Shown piece by piece: positions 45,552 to 54,331 of a stretch of 64,000 bases of DNA. Position 1 is the stretch's first letter. Each line of letters opens with the position of its first letter. Source of the DNA: Ohtaekwangia koreensis (GTDB taxonomy: Bacteria > Bacteroidota > Bacteroidia > Cytophagales > Cyclobacteriaceae); the NCBI RefSeq assembly GCF_900167975.1, contig NZ_FUZU01000002.1, positions 937,501-1,001,500 on the forward strand. The letters run 5' to 3'. The notes beneath the pieces are model-generated. The model made no database searches and had not been told where the DNA came from. It worked only from the letters and a program-made list of their open reading frames with translations. The position numbers were made by a program, and so were the translations under genes.

Positions 45552-46214
45552 ATGAATTTCCCTCTCGTTTTAAAATTCTTGAAAGACCTTGCAAAGAATA
45601 ACAATCGTGAATGGTTTGATAAGAACAAGCCTAAATATCTGGAGGCAAAAGAATCGTTTGATCAAATAGTAGCGAACCTGCTGGAAGAGATGATCAAGTT
45701 TGATGATACACTTGGCGGGCTTGATCCGAAGAAGTTAACCTTCCGTATTTATCGCGATGTACGATTCAGTAAAGATAAGCGTCCTTATAAAAATAACTTT
45801 GGCGCAGCAATTTCTTCTGAAGGAAAAGGGTTAGGCACTCCCGGTTATTATTTTCAGATAGAGCCCGGGAATAAAAGTTTTGTAGCTATAGGTTTGTTTC
45901 AGCCACAGCCTGAATACCTTGGTAAGGTTCGCCAGGAGATTGACTATAACGGTGATAAGCTGAAGAAGATCTTCAATGAAAAGAAATTCAAAAAGAGCTT
46001 TTCAAAATTTTGGGATGAAGATTCACTAAAGAAAGCTCCGAAGGGATACCCGGCCGATCACACGTATGTTGAATGGTTAAAACTGAAAAGTTTCGTTGTC
46101 ATACACGAGTTCACCGATAGCGAAGTGACTGACAAGAAGTTTATGAAAAATGTAATTGATACGCTAAAGTCAGCGAAGCCCCTGAATGACTTTTTGAAAG
46201 AAGCTATAGCTTGA
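45552..46214 (+). CDS. DUF2461 (TIGR02453) family protein
   Basis: About 220 residues from ATG 45552 (MNFPLVLKFLKDLAKNNNRE). Family blocks: NNREWFDKNKPKYLEAKE, FRIYRDVRFSKDKRPYKNNF, PGYYFQIEPGNKSFVAIGL and KGYPADHTYVEWLKLKSF. Biochemical function unknown. It follows murF by 26 bp and may share its transcript. The last five codons are the left arm of the terminator, and the stop codon lies in the hairpin loop. Confidence 0.88.
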   Translation: MNFPLVLKFLKDLAKNNNREWFDKNKPKYLEAKESFDQIVANLLEEMIKFDDTLGGLDPKKLTFRIYRDVRFSKDKRPYKNNFGAAISSEGKGLGTPGYYFQIEPGNKSFVAIGLFQPQPEYLGKVRQEIDYNGDKLKKIFNEKKFKKSFSKFWDEDSLKKAPKGYPADHTYVEWLKLKSFVVIHEFTDSEVTDKKFMKNVIDTLKSAKPLNDFLKEAIA

Positions 46215-46232
46215 TGCTATAGCTTCTTTTTA
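46197..46232. terminator. Bidirectional terminator overlapping the DUF2461 gene end
   Basis: 14-bp perfect stem AAAGAAGCTATAGC / GCTATAGCTTCTTT with loop TTGAT, followed by T-rich sequence. It lies between convergent genes (stops 46214 and 46237) and contains the DUF2461 stop TGA in its loop. Confidence 0.9.
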
Positions 46233-46236
46233 TTTC

Positions 46237-47508
46237 TTAAGAAGTTTGAATTTTTCTACCTGCGCGATATCCACTCATGGCAAAGTATAGGATATAGAGG
46301 TAACAAGGCACCATTAACAAATACGCATCCTGGGAATTCCAAACCTCAGCAAATTTAGCGTATACTAAAGGTAGTATAGCTCCACCGGAGATCGCCATAA
46401 CCAGGAAAGCAGAACCGGTTTTGGTATACTTGCCAAGGCCATCAATGGCTAGTGGAAATATAGCCGGCCACATCAGTGAGTTTGCCAAACCTAATGCTGC
46501 GATAAAACCCACCGAAACATAACCGGTCGTAACCACGGCCAGGATGGTAAAGATAACTCCGAGAATTGCACAGAATTTCAATGCAACCGCCTGCGATATA
46601 TAGCGGGGTATAGCGATAATGCCTACAACATATCCCAATAGCATGAAAGCAAGTGTTCCCTGCGTGAAAAATCTGGCCATAGATAACTCGATTCCTAGTG
46701 ATTTTCCGTAGCTGATGATTGTATCGCCAGCCATTACTTCAACACCTACGTATAAGAATAATGCAAGAACGCCAAGTAATAGATGAGGAAACTGAAATAC
46801 ACTTGTCTTGGAAGAATCCGAAGAGTGATTCGCAGAGTCGTCACCGGTATCTTTAATATCCGGAAGTGATGAGAACAGAATGGCTATTGCCAGAACAACC
46901 AGAACAGCGGCTATAATTACATACGGTATAATAACACGGCTTGCCAGTTCATCGAGCTTCGCTTCTCTAGCTGCCATATCCATGGTTTGTAAACTCTTCT
47001 CAAGAACGTCAGCGTCATTCAATGCTATATATCCGAAAATAAGTCCGGCAAGTATACCTGCTATCTTATTACTAATACCCATGATGCTAATGCGGGTTGC
47101 CGCACTTTCAATGGGACCAATTATTGAAACGTAAGGATTCGAGGCGGTCTGCAGTAATGCCAGTCCTGTTCCTATAATAAAAAGACCCACTAAAAAAAGA
47201 TTGAAGTTTCGGTCTTGAGCAGCAGGAACAAATAGTAGAGCACCTATAGCCATGATTCCCAATCCCAATGCCATTCCTTTTTTATAGCCAACTTTACTTA
47301 GCACAAAAGAAGAAGGCAGAGCCATCACCGTATAGGCTATAAAGAAAGCGGTCGCTACCAGGAAAGATTCAAAATCGCTTTTTAGTTGACACGCGATCTT
47401 CAGGTAGGGAATGAGAGTTCCATTCACCCACGTTACAAATCCGAAAATAAAGAACAACGCTCCGATGATGATCATCGGCACCAGGTATTCATTCTTCTGC
47501 TTTGTCAT
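46237..47508 (-). CDS. Sugar MFS transporter, FucP/GluP type
   Basis: 423 residues with twelve membrane helices. FucP-family features: IIGALFFIFGFVTWVNGTLI in helix 1, FFIAYTVMALPSSFVLSKVG, LLQTASNPYVSIIGP and GVEVMAGDTIISYG; the TASNPY block marks the fucose/glucose-galactose symporters. A polar loop (about 215-235) joins the two halves. Proton-driven sugar uptake at the inner membrane; the exact sugar is unknown. Divergent from a sugar nucleotidyltransferase/kinase pair, so an amino sugar or hexose released outside the cell is plausible. Confidence 0.9.
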   Translation of the reverse strand: MTKQKNEYLVPMIIIGALFFIFGFVTWVNGTLIPYLKIACQLKSDFESFLVATAFFIAYTVMALPSSFVLSKVGYKKGMALGLGIMAIGALLFVPAAQDRNFNLFLVGLFIIGTGLALLQTASNPYVSIIGPIESAATRISIMGISNKIAGILAGLIFGYIALNDADVLEKSLQTMDMAAREAKLDELASRVIIPYVIIAAVLVVLAIAILFSSLPDIKDTGDDSANHSSDSSKTSVFQFPHLLLGVLALFLYVGVEVMAGDTIISYGKSLGIELSMARFFTQGTLAFMLLGYVVGIIAIPRYISQAVALKFCAILGVIFTILAVVTTGYVSVGFIAALGLANSLMWPAIFPLAIDGLGKYTKTGSAFLVMAISGGAILPLVYAKFAEVWNSQDAYLLMVPCYLYILYFAMSGYRAGRKIQTS

Positions 47509-47587
47509 GATAGGTTTATAAAGTAATTAGGTGGTTTAACTTCTATATTGATAGTGTGCTTTATGCACGCACTTTTATTAAAACTTT

Positions 47588-47595
47588 TATTTTTG
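47588..47595 (+). promoter_or_regulatory. Possible -7 box of the nucleotidyltransferase gene
   Basis: TATTTTTG matches TAnnTTTG, 163 bp before the start at 47759. No clear TTG at -33. The leader it would give contains a 42-codon ORF (47622-47747) of doubtful reality. Confidence 0.35.
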
Positions 47596-47758
47596 CGCCT
47601 TGTTATTTTTCCAAGCTCGCAATGGTGTTTCTTGAAAGCTATTTTTCTGTTCCTTCCGGAAGATATTATAGACTTCGGTTAAAACGTAATAAACAGCTTC
47701 AAAAGCAAGTGTTTGCGGAAACACACCATCTATTTATTCTGAAATAAACTAAAACACA

Positions 47759-48676
47759 ATGGACACACCAAATCGCACACAAAAAAAAGTAGCGCTGCTC
47801 GTAATGGCTGCAGGGATCGGAAGCCGATACGGAGGCATAAAACAAATTGACGGATTTGGCCCCAATGGCGAAACAATCATGGATTACTCGCTTTTTGATG
47901 CCATTCGTGCTGGGTTCACAAAAATAGTGTTCATCGTTCGTGATGAAATCCTGGAAACAGTAAAAGAAAAATTCCTTCCCAAACTTCAGGGCAAAGTTGA
48001 AGTTGAGTTTGTAGTACAGTCCATCGATAAACTTATACCACCACATTATAATACCAACGAGCGCACAAAACCTTGGGGTACAGGACACGCATTGTTATGC
48101 GCTAAAGATGTGATCACAGAGCCGTTCATTGCTATCAATGCTGATGACTTTTATGGTAAGGATGCTTTTGTGTCAGTAGCGGATTATTTTAAGAATGATA
48201 CCACTGGAGCTCACGCTATGGTTGGCTTTACGTTGAGTAAAGTATTATCGGAGCATGGCAGTGTTTCAAGAGGTGTAGGCGAGGCTGATAAAGATGGCTA
48301 CCTGCAGTCGGTAGTGGAGCGTACAACCATAGTATTGGAAGACGGCAAGATCATATCAAAAGAAAAGGAAGGCGATCGTATACTGGATCCAAATGCGCCA
48401 ACGTCTATGAACTTCTGGGGCTTTCATCCGGAAGTGTTCAAGCTGGCATCAACGATGTTTGAAGACTTCTTGAAAGAGAATCATCAAAATCTGAAAGCAG
48501 AGTTTTATATACCGCTTATTGTAAATGAACTGATCCATAGAGGCATTGGTAAAGTGAAAGTATTGGGTGGAGGAAATATATGGTTCGGTGTTACCTATAA
48601 AGAAGATAAAGAAGAAGTATCCTCTAAAATCAAGTCATTGATTACTAAGGGCGACTATCCTGACAAGCTTTGGTAG
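47759..48676 (+). CDS. Sugar-1-phosphate nucleotidyltransferase
   Basis: 305 residues of the NTP_transferase fold: LLVMAAGIGSRYGGIKQIDG (nucleotide-binding G-x-G-(S/T)-R), KIVFIVRDEI, PWGTGHALLCAKDVI, IAINADDFYGKDAF (metal Asp) and a C-terminal NIWFGVTYKEDKEEV. The order fits UDP/GDP-sugar pyrophosphorylases of the group found beside NahK-like kinases. It precedes such a kinase on the same strand, though a long hairpin separates them; the two would turn a free hexosamine or hexose into a nucleotide sugar. Cytoplasmic. Confidence 0.85.
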   Translation: MDTPNRTQKKVALLVMAAGIGSRYGGIKQIDGFGPNGETIMDYSLFDAIRAGFTKIVFIVRDEILETVKEKFLPKLQGKVEVEFVVQSIDKLIPPHYNTNERTKPWGTGHALLCAKDVITEPFIAINADDFYGKDAFVSVADYFKNDTTGAHAMVGFTLSKVLSEHGSVSRGVGEADKDGYLQSVVERTTIVLEDGKIISKEKEGDRILDPNAPTSMNFWGFHPEVFKLASTMFEDFLKENHQNLKAEFYIPLIVNELIHRGIGKVKVLGGGNIWFGVTYKEDKEEVSSKIKSLITKGDYPDKLW

Positions 48677-48699
48677 CCTGGCACAAAACTATTTAATGC

Positions 48700-48773
48700 A
48701 ACACAAAAAATCTCCCGCAGGTTCTCATAAAGCAGTTATTGTCTGCTGGAATCTGCAGGAGATTTTTTGTGTT
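48700..48773. terminator. Long 74-nt stem-loop between nucleotidyltransferase and kinase genes
   Basis: Arms 48700-48720 and 48753-48773 pair over 21 bp with one C/A mismatch (AACACAAAAAATCTCCCGCAG against its complement). The apex holds a second stem AGCAG / CTGCT. A T6 in the right arm can act as U-tract for plus transcripts. Strong terminator or structured RNA; 24 bp after the stop. Confidence 0.75.
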
Positions 48774-48808
48774 GGGCTATATATGTATACGCTATGCTCA
48801 TTTGCATG

Positions 48809-48816
48809 TATATTTG
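48809..48816 (+). promoter_or_regulatory. Possible -7 box just before the kinase start
   Basis: TATATTTG matches TAnnTTTG and ends 4 bp before ATG 48821, so transcription from it would give a leaderless or almost leaderless mRNA. No TTG at -33 is obvious. Confidence 0.35.
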
Positions 48817-48820
48817 ATTC

Positions 48821-49846
48821 ATGGCATTAGATGATATTCGGAGAAAATTTCCGCTGGGTACAGGCAAGTTTCAAGTCGAACCGATCCATGCAGGGTATAT
48901 CAACCAAACATATAAGCTTACAGGAGAGAACTCCTATATACTTCAGCGTCTTAATAAAAATGTATTTAAACATCCGGAGACCGTAGCGAAGAACATTCGT
49001 GCTGCAGCAGACTATATTTACCTGCATGACCCGGATTATTTATTCCTCTCCAGTATTAAAACCACTTCCGGAGATGAAATGGTCTACGATGATGAGGGAT
49101 TTCCCTGGCGCCTTTTCCCCTATATAGCGAATACAATTACCGTTAACAAAGTTGAAACGGAGGAAGAAGCATTTAATGCTGCCAGTGGTTTTGCCCGCCT
49201 TACTAAAAAACTGGCGGGTTCTGATCTCACATTATTTCAAGCTACCATCGATCGGTTTCATGATTTACGCTGGAGGTATGAGCAATTTGACGAAGCGTTA
49301 ACACGAGCTACACCAGAGCGAAAAGAGGAGGCATCGAACGTAATCAGGACTTGTCAATCATATATATACCTCGTAGAAAAGTATAGACAGGTGATAGCGA
49401 GCGGTGATTTGTCATTGCGCATCATGCACAATGACACAAAAATCAATAATATATTGTTTGACGCCACTACGCGTAAAGACATTTGCGTAATTGACCTGGA
49501 TACATTAATGCCCGGTTATTTCATTTATGATCTTGGCGATATGATTCGCACGTTTGTGAGCCCTGTTGATGAAGAAGTAAAAGATGTATCACAAATCGTT
49601 GTGCGGAAAAATATTTACGATGCGCTTGTGAAAGGATACCTCTCGGAGATGGATAGTATACTAACAGAGAAAGAGAAAGGATTGATAGAATTTTCAGGAC
49701 AGATGATGACCTATATTATGGGGTTAAGAATGCTAACCGATTTTTTGAATGGAGATATATACTATCAGACTACTTATCCTAAGCAAAACCTGATTCGTGC
49801 GCGCAATCAATTACGGCTGCTTGATTTACTGGCTGGTAACGGATAA
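48821..49846 (+). CDS. Aminoglycoside-phosphotransferase-fold kinase, NahK (N-acetylhexosamine 1-kinase)-like
   Basis: 341 residues of the APH fold. N-lobe: PIHAGYINQTYKL and SYILQRLNKNVF (Lys-equivalent strand). C-lobe catalytic loop MHNDTKINNILFDATT and metal motif VIDLDTLMPGYFIYDLGDMI. The H-N-D-T-K-x-N-N-x-L-F-D and I-D-L-D-T-L-M-P-G pair is the hallmark of NahK-type anomeric kinases, distinct from AmgK. It would phosphorylate a free N-acetylhexosamine at C1; the adjacent nucleotidyltransferase would then make UDP-HexNAc, and the divergent FucP-like symporter would import the sugar. Confidence 0.85.
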   Translation: MALDDIRRKFPLGTGKFQVEPIHAGYINQTYKLTGENSYILQRLNKNVFKHPETVAKNIRAAADYIYLHDPDYLFLSSIKTTSGDEMVYDDEGFPWRLFPYIANTITVNKVETEEEAFNAASGFARLTKKLAGSDLTLFQATIDRFHDLRWRYEQFDEALTRATPERKEEASNVIRTCQSYIYLVEKYRQVIASGDLSLRIMHNDTKINNILFDATTRKDICVIDLDTLMPGYFIYDLGDMIRTFVSPVDEEVKDVSQIVVRKNIYDALVKGYLSEMDSILTEKEKGLIEFSGQMMTYIMGLRMLTDFLNGDIYYQTTYPKQNLIRARNQLRLLDLLAGNG

Positions 49847-49884
49847 GGAAGAAGTTCAGCGAATGCTTATACTATATATTACTT

Positions 49885-49931
49885 CTCAGATTTCGCAAGA
49901 ATTTGTAAGTATTGTTCCTGCGAAATCTGAG
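49885..49931. terminator. 13-bp inverted repeat between convergent genes
   Basis: CTCAGATTTCGCA / TGCGAAATCTGAG, perfect, with a 21-nt loop, between the kinase stop (49846) and the mannose-1-P guanylyltransferase stop (49940). No U-tract; a bidirectional transcription end is the simplest reading. Confidence 0.6.
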
Positions 49932-49939
49932 TGAATATA

Positions 49940-51019
49940 CTATATAAATTCGTTAGCTCCGGGCCGGGTTTTTACATCATTTACGAACTTGCGGAATTGC
50001 TCTTCTTTGTCTTTTTCGCAAACTATAATAACGTTTCCAAATTCTCCAACCAGGTATCCATTCAAGCCCTGTACTACAATAAGTTTGTCGGGTGAACCTT
50101 TAATGATTGAGTTACGCGTTTCATACATCAGCGCGTTTGCAGCAAGAACGTTGTTGTTGTCATCTTTCTCAGAGATCTCGTGAATAGATCCCCATGAGCC
50201 AAGATCGCTCCAGGTAAAATTGCCAAGGCAGACATATACGTTGGAGGCTTTCTCCATGATTCCGTAATCTATAGATATACTCTTGCTCTGAGAGTATGCA
50301 CTGAGGATTGCTTCTTTTTCTTCGGGTGTACCCAGTTTCGGTTTTACAATTTCATCGAAGACTTCAGCAGTTTCGGGTAAATGTTGATGAAATGCATCCA
50401 GGATGGCTTTAGCTCCCCAAATGAAAACTCCTGAGTTCCATACAAAATCTCCACTCTCTAAAAATTTCTTTGCAAGAGATAGCTCAGGCTTTTCAGTAAA
50501 GGTCTTTACTTTTTTTGCAAAGGTTTTATCTGTATGATATTGTATATAGCCATAGCCTGTTTCAGGTCGTGTAGGAGTGATGCCTAAGGTCATCAATTTA
50601 TCTTGTCCCTTCGCTTGATCGGCAGCCTTCTTGATCACATCCAGAAACTCCTGCTCCCGAAGTATAAGATGATCGGAAGGAGTTACTACTATGATAGCAT
50701 CTGTACTTCGCTGTGCAATCTTATAGCTGGCATACGCTATACAGCAAGCTGTATTTTTTCGCATGGGCTCTGTTAGAATCTGCTCGTCCTTTATCTCCGG
50801 AAGCTGCTGCTTTACAAGCTCTGCATGTTCTTCATGCGTCACTATATAAATGTTCTCTGCTGGACAAATGGGGAGGAAGCGTTCGAACGTAGATTGAAGT
50901 AAGGTTTTACCGGTGCCAAGAACATCTAGAAATTGCTTCGGTTTAGAGTTACGACTGTATGGCCAAAAACGGACTCCGACACCACCGGCCATTAGCACTA
51001 CATATAAATTTTTGTTCAT
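49940..51019 (-). CDS. Mannose-1-phosphate guanylyltransferase
   Basis: 359 residues. GMP_MannP_PT signature: VVLMAGGVGVRFWPYSRNSKPKQ, LTEPMRKNTACCIAYASYKI, VVTPSDHLI, ETGYGYIQYHTD, FVWNSGVFIWGAKAIL and FTWSDLGSWGSIHEI. Makes GDP-mannose for surface glycans. The type II isomerase half of ManC/AlgA is absent. In Bacteroidota the gene is often near kdsD, as here. Confidence 0.93.
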   Translation of the reverse strand: MNKNLYVVLMAGGVGVRFWPYSRNSKPKQFLDVLGTGKTLLQSTFERFLPICPAENIYIVTHEEHAELVKQQLPEIKDEQILTEPMRKNTACCIAYASYKIAQRSTDAIIVVTPSDHLILREQEFLDVIKKAADQAKGQDKLMTLGITPTRPETGYGYIQYHTDKTFAKKVKTFTEKPELSLAKKFLESGDFVWNSGVFIWGAKAILDAFHQHLPETAEVFDEIVKPKLGTPEEKEAILSAYSQSKSISIDYGIMEKASNVYVCLGNFTWSDLGSWGSIHEISEKDDNNNVLAANALMYETRNSIIKGSPDKLIVVQGLNGYLVGEFGNVIIVCEKDKEEQFRKFVNDVKTRPGANEFI

Positions 51020-51091
51020 TTAGTTTTTAGACGTAAGACGTTTTACAAAAGAAGTCAGTAACAGAATTTTATAAAAGAAATATTTGAAATA

Positions 51092-52060
51092 TTAGACGAT
51101 TCCTTCTTTCAGAAGGTCATGTAAATGTACAAAACCGACAACTCGCACTCCGTCCATGACAGGTAGTTGGGTAATATTTCCCTCTTGCATCTGATGTAAG
51201 GCTTTGACTGCAAATTCATCTTTTTCGATATTTTTTGGATTACGCGTCATTATAGCGGAAGCTTTTATACCACTTAGGTCAGTATTCTTTTCAAGCATAC
51301 GTCTAAGATCCCCATCAGTTATGATTCCTAATAAATTTTGGTGTTCATCCACTACTGCAGTACAACCAAGACGTTTAGACGATATTTCCAATATAACATC
51401 CTTAAGTGGAGCGTCTGGACCTACAAGTGGTAATGCATTATGACTATAAACATCTGATACTTTTAAATATAGTTGCTTGCCCAATGAACCTCCCGGATGG
51501 TATTCAGCAAAGTCGCGACTTGAAAAATCCCGGATCTCCAACAAGCATACAGCAAGAGCATCACCGAGTGCAAGATGTGCAGTAGTGCTCGTAGTCGGTG
51601 TAAGATTATGAGGACATGCTTCTTCTGCAATCGTTGCATTTAATATGAAATCAGCTTGTTGCGCTAAATATGAATTTGTATTGCTAACTAAAGCAACAAG
51701 CTTCGATCCTCTGCGTTTGAGTAGTGGAACCAATACTTTGACCTCTGGAGTGTTGCCACTCTTGGAGATACATATAACAATGTCATCTTTCTGAATCATG
51801 CCGAGGTCTCCATGTATAGCATCAGCAGCATGCATGAAAAGTGAAGGAGTTCCAGTGGAGTTTAACGTAGCAACAATTTTATTGGCGATGATGGCACTTT
51901 TGCCAACGCCTGTAATGACAACGCGGCCTTTCGCAGAATAAATTTCTTTAACACAGGCTTCGAAATCGTCATCAATAAAATTGGTGAGATTCTGAATTGC
52001 TAAGGATTCATTTATTAATACATCCCGTGCAATTTTTTTAATATTTTTTCCTAAATTCAA
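51092..52060 (-). CDS. kdsD: D-arabinose-5-phosphate isomerase (KdsD/GutQ family)
   Basis: About 322 residues: SIS domain with VVITGVGKSAIIANKIVATL, FMHAADAIHGDLGMI, ISKSGNTPEVKVLVPLL and FAEYHPGGSLGKQL, then two CBS domains (GCTAVVDEHQNLLGIITDGD and GNITQLPVMDGVRVVGFVHL). First enzyme of KDO synthesis for LPS. No ATG precedes the SIS domain. The longest frame begins at TTG 52093, but that TTG is part of a -7 promoter box, so I prefer TTG 52060 (product MNLGKNIKKIARDVLINES). Divergent from recQ. Confidence 0.9.
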   Translation of the reverse strand: MNLGKNIKKIARDVLINESLAIQNLTNFIDDDFEACVKEIYSAKGRVVITGVGKSAIIANKIVATLNSTGTPSLFMHAADAIHGDLGMIQKDDIVICISKSGNTPEVKVLVPLLKRRGSKLVALVSNTNSYLAQQADFILNATIAEEACPHNLTPTTSTTAHLALGDALAVCLLEIRDFSSRDFAEYHPGGSLGKQLYLKVSDVYSHNALPLVGPDAPLKDVILEISSKRLGCTAVVDEHQNLLGIITDGDLRRMLEKNTDLSGIKASAIMTRNPKNIEKDEFAVKALHQMQEGNITQLPVMDGVRVVGFVHLHDLLKEGIV

Positions 52061-52074
52061 TGCCTTTTCAAAAT

Positions 52075-52098
52075 TAGCTTTGTCTGTGGACAAAGATA
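52075..52098. promoter_or_regulatory. Overlapping divergent promoters of recQ and kdsD
   Basis: Plus strand TAGCTTTG (52075-52082) and minus strand TATCTTTG (52098-52091) both match TAnnTTTG and face outward from each other's unit across an inverted repeat CTTTGTC-TGTG-GACAAAG (52078-52095). The -33 elements are not evident. Confidence 0.5.
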
Positions 52099-52115
52099 TA
52101 ACTTATCAAGACGAA

Positions 52116-54308
52116 ATGATGTTGGTCGAAGAGAAAGATGCACTAAAAGAAAGACTCAAGGAGATATTTGGGTATAGCCAGTTTCGTGGTAATCAGGAAA
52201 CGATTATCCGTAATTTGCTGGATGGAAGAAATACATTTGTAATCATGCCAACAGGAGCAGGTAAATCACTGTGTTACCAGTTACCTGCTATGATCAATGA
52301 TGGATTAGCGATTGTTATATCACCACTCATCGCGCTAATGAAAAACCAGGTTGATCAGATGAACGCATACGGTGTTAACGCGCGCTTCCTCAATTCTACA
52401 TTAAGCAAAAGTGAAATCACCAGGTTGAAGAAAGAGTGTATGAACGGTAACGTAAAACTTCTTTACGTTGCACCGGAATCACTCAACAAAGAAGAGACTA
52501 TAGAATTTCTCAAGAAAGTAAATGTCTCTTTCGTTGCTATAGATGAAGCACACTGTATATCTGAGTGGGGACATGACTTCCGTCCGGAGTATAGAAGAAT
52601 CAAAGCAATGATTCACAACTTAGGTGATATGCCTGTGATTGCACTTACAGCAACGGCTACACCGAAAGTACAAATCGATATTCAGAAGAACCTTCAGATG
52701 GAAGAAGCAGATGTATTCATCTCTTCATTCAATCGTAAAAATCTATACTACGAAGTTCGTCCGAAGAAAGAAACGAAAAAGCAACTGATCAAATTCCTGA
52801 AAGACCACAAAGGTAAATCTGGAGTGATCTATTGTCTCAGCAGAAAGAAGGTTGAAGAGATCGCACAATTACTAAATGTAAACGGATTTAAAGCTGCACC
52901 TTATCATGCTGGTCTTGATCCGGATGTGCGTATGAAAAATCAGGATGACTTTCTGAATGAAGAAGTAGACATCATCGTTGCTACTATAGCATTCGGTATG
53001 GGTATAGATAAACCAGATGTTCGCTTCGTAGTACATTACGATGTTCCTAAATCACTTGAAGGATACTATCAGGAAACAGGTCGTGCTGGTCGCGATGGAT
53101 TAGAGGGCCTCTGCTTAATGTTCTATAGTCATAATGATTTGAACAAGCTCGAGAAATTCAATAAAGATAAACCTGTACAGGAAAGAGAGAACGCGCGTAT
53201 TCTTTTACAAGAGATGGAATACTATGCGGAGTCTCCTGTGTGTCGTAGAAGACAACTGCTTCATTACTTTGGTGAAGAGTATAAACAGGAGAACTGTGGC
53301 ATGTGCGATAACTGTGTACATCCGCGCGAACGCTTTGAAGGTATGGATGCTGTGGGACTTGTAGTGCAGGCAGCAAAACTTACCAACGAGCGCTTCGGAC
53401 TTAATCACCTTGTAAATGTTATACGCGGTGTTGAAGATGAGTATGTAAAAAGTTACGGACACTTTGATCTATCTGTATATGGTAAAGGAGCAGATGAAGA
53501 TGCTGACTATTGGAAATCAGTAATCCGTCAGACATTGATATACCAGTATCTTGAAAAAGATATTGATAATATAGGGGCGTTGAAGGTTACGAAGCGAGGA
53601 GAAGATTTCATCAAGAAACCTCACTCGATAGAACTTGCCCGCGATCATGACTTTACTACCGAGGTAGATGAAGAAGAAGAATCAGCTGAACGTGTACCGG
53701 TGAATACAAAATCGTATGACGTTAAGTTGTTCGAGATTCTTAAAACACTTCGCAGGAAAATAGCGAAGGAAAAAAATCTTCCTCCGTATGTAATTTTCCA
53801 GGATCCTTCATTGGAGGAAATGGCTACAACGTATCCTACAACCAAAGATGACCTTGCGCAGGTGAATGGTGTAGGTATGGGTAAAGTGAATAAGTTCGGA
53901 AAGGAATTTCTGGAAGTTATTCAAAACTATGTAGACGAAAATGATATTGAGACTGCTAGCGATGTAATCGTAAAAGCTTCTGTTAATAAGTCGAAGACAA
54001 AAATCTTTATCATTCAGCAAATCGATCGTAAGGTAGATCTTGAAGAAATAGCAGAGACGATCAGTCTTTCATTTGAAGACATGCTGACAGAGATCGAGAA
54101 CATTTGCTATTCGGGTACAAAGCTTAACTTGAATTACTATATCGACCAGGTGCTGGATGCACACAAGCAGGAAGATATACATGACTATTTCATGAATGCA
54201 GAAACCGATAGCCTTGAAGCAGCTCTGAACGATGACTCAATTGCTGACTACTCGGAAGAAGAAATCAGAATGATGCGCATCAAGTTTATGTCAGAATATG
54301 CAAACTGA
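52116..54308 (+). CDS. recQ: ATP-dependent DNA helicase RecQ
   Basis: About 730 residues from ATG 52116. Helicase motifs: GYSQFRGNQETIIRNLLDG (motif 0), VIMPTGAGKSLCYQLP (I), AIDEAHCISEWGHDFRPEY (II and aromatic loop), VIALTATATPKVQIDI (III), VATIAFGMGIDKPDVRFVVH (V) and YYQETGRAGRDG (VI). RQC zinc Cys cluster CRRRQLLHYFGEEYKQENCG and MCDNC, then winged helix and an HRDC domain (PPYVIFQDPSLEEMATTYPT). 3'-5' DNA unwinding in repair. The longer TTG start at 52080 falls on the promoter box and is unlikely. Confidence 0.95.
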   Translation: MMLVEEKDALKERLKEIFGYSQFRGNQETIIRNLLDGRNTFVIMPTGAGKSLCYQLPAMINDGLAIVISPLIALMKNQVDQMNAYGVNARFLNSTLSKSEITRLKKECMNGNVKLLYVAPESLNKEETIEFLKKVNVSFVAIDEAHCISEWGHDFRPEYRRIKAMIHNLGDMPVIALTATATPKVQIDIQKNLQMEEADVFISSFNRKNLYYEVRPKKETKKQLIKFLKDHKGKSGVIYCLSRKKVEEIAQLLNVNGFKAAPYHAGLDPDVRMKNQDDFLNEEVDIIVATIAFGMGIDKPDVRFVVHYDVPKSLEGYYQETGRAGRDGLEGLCLMFYSHNDLNKLEKFNKDKPVQERENARILLQEMEYYAESPVCRRRQLLHYFGEEYKQENCGMCDNCVHPRERFEGMDAVGLVVQAAKLTNERFGLNHLVNVIRGVEDEYVKSYGHFDLSVYGKGADEDADYWKSVIRQTLIYQYLEKDIDNIGALKVTKRGEDFIKKPHSIELARDHDFTTEVDEEEESAERVPVNTKSYDVKLFEILKTLRRKIAKEKNLPPYVIFQDPSLEEMATTYPTTKDDLAQVNGVGMGKVNKFGKEFLEVIQNYVDENDIETASDVIVKASVNKSKTKIFIIQQIDRKVDLEEIAETISLSFEDMLTEIENICYSGTKLNLNYYIDQVLDAHKQEDIHDYFMNAETDSLEAALNDDSIADYSEEEIRMMRIKFMSEYAN

Positions 54309-54331
54309 TTAACGTTATCAACATATAGCAG

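Noticed and set aside
47622-47747. 42-codon plus-strand ORF in the nucleotidyltransferase leader
   Set aside because: Protein-like only weakly, no family, no amino-acid run suggesting attenuation; kept as a remark only.
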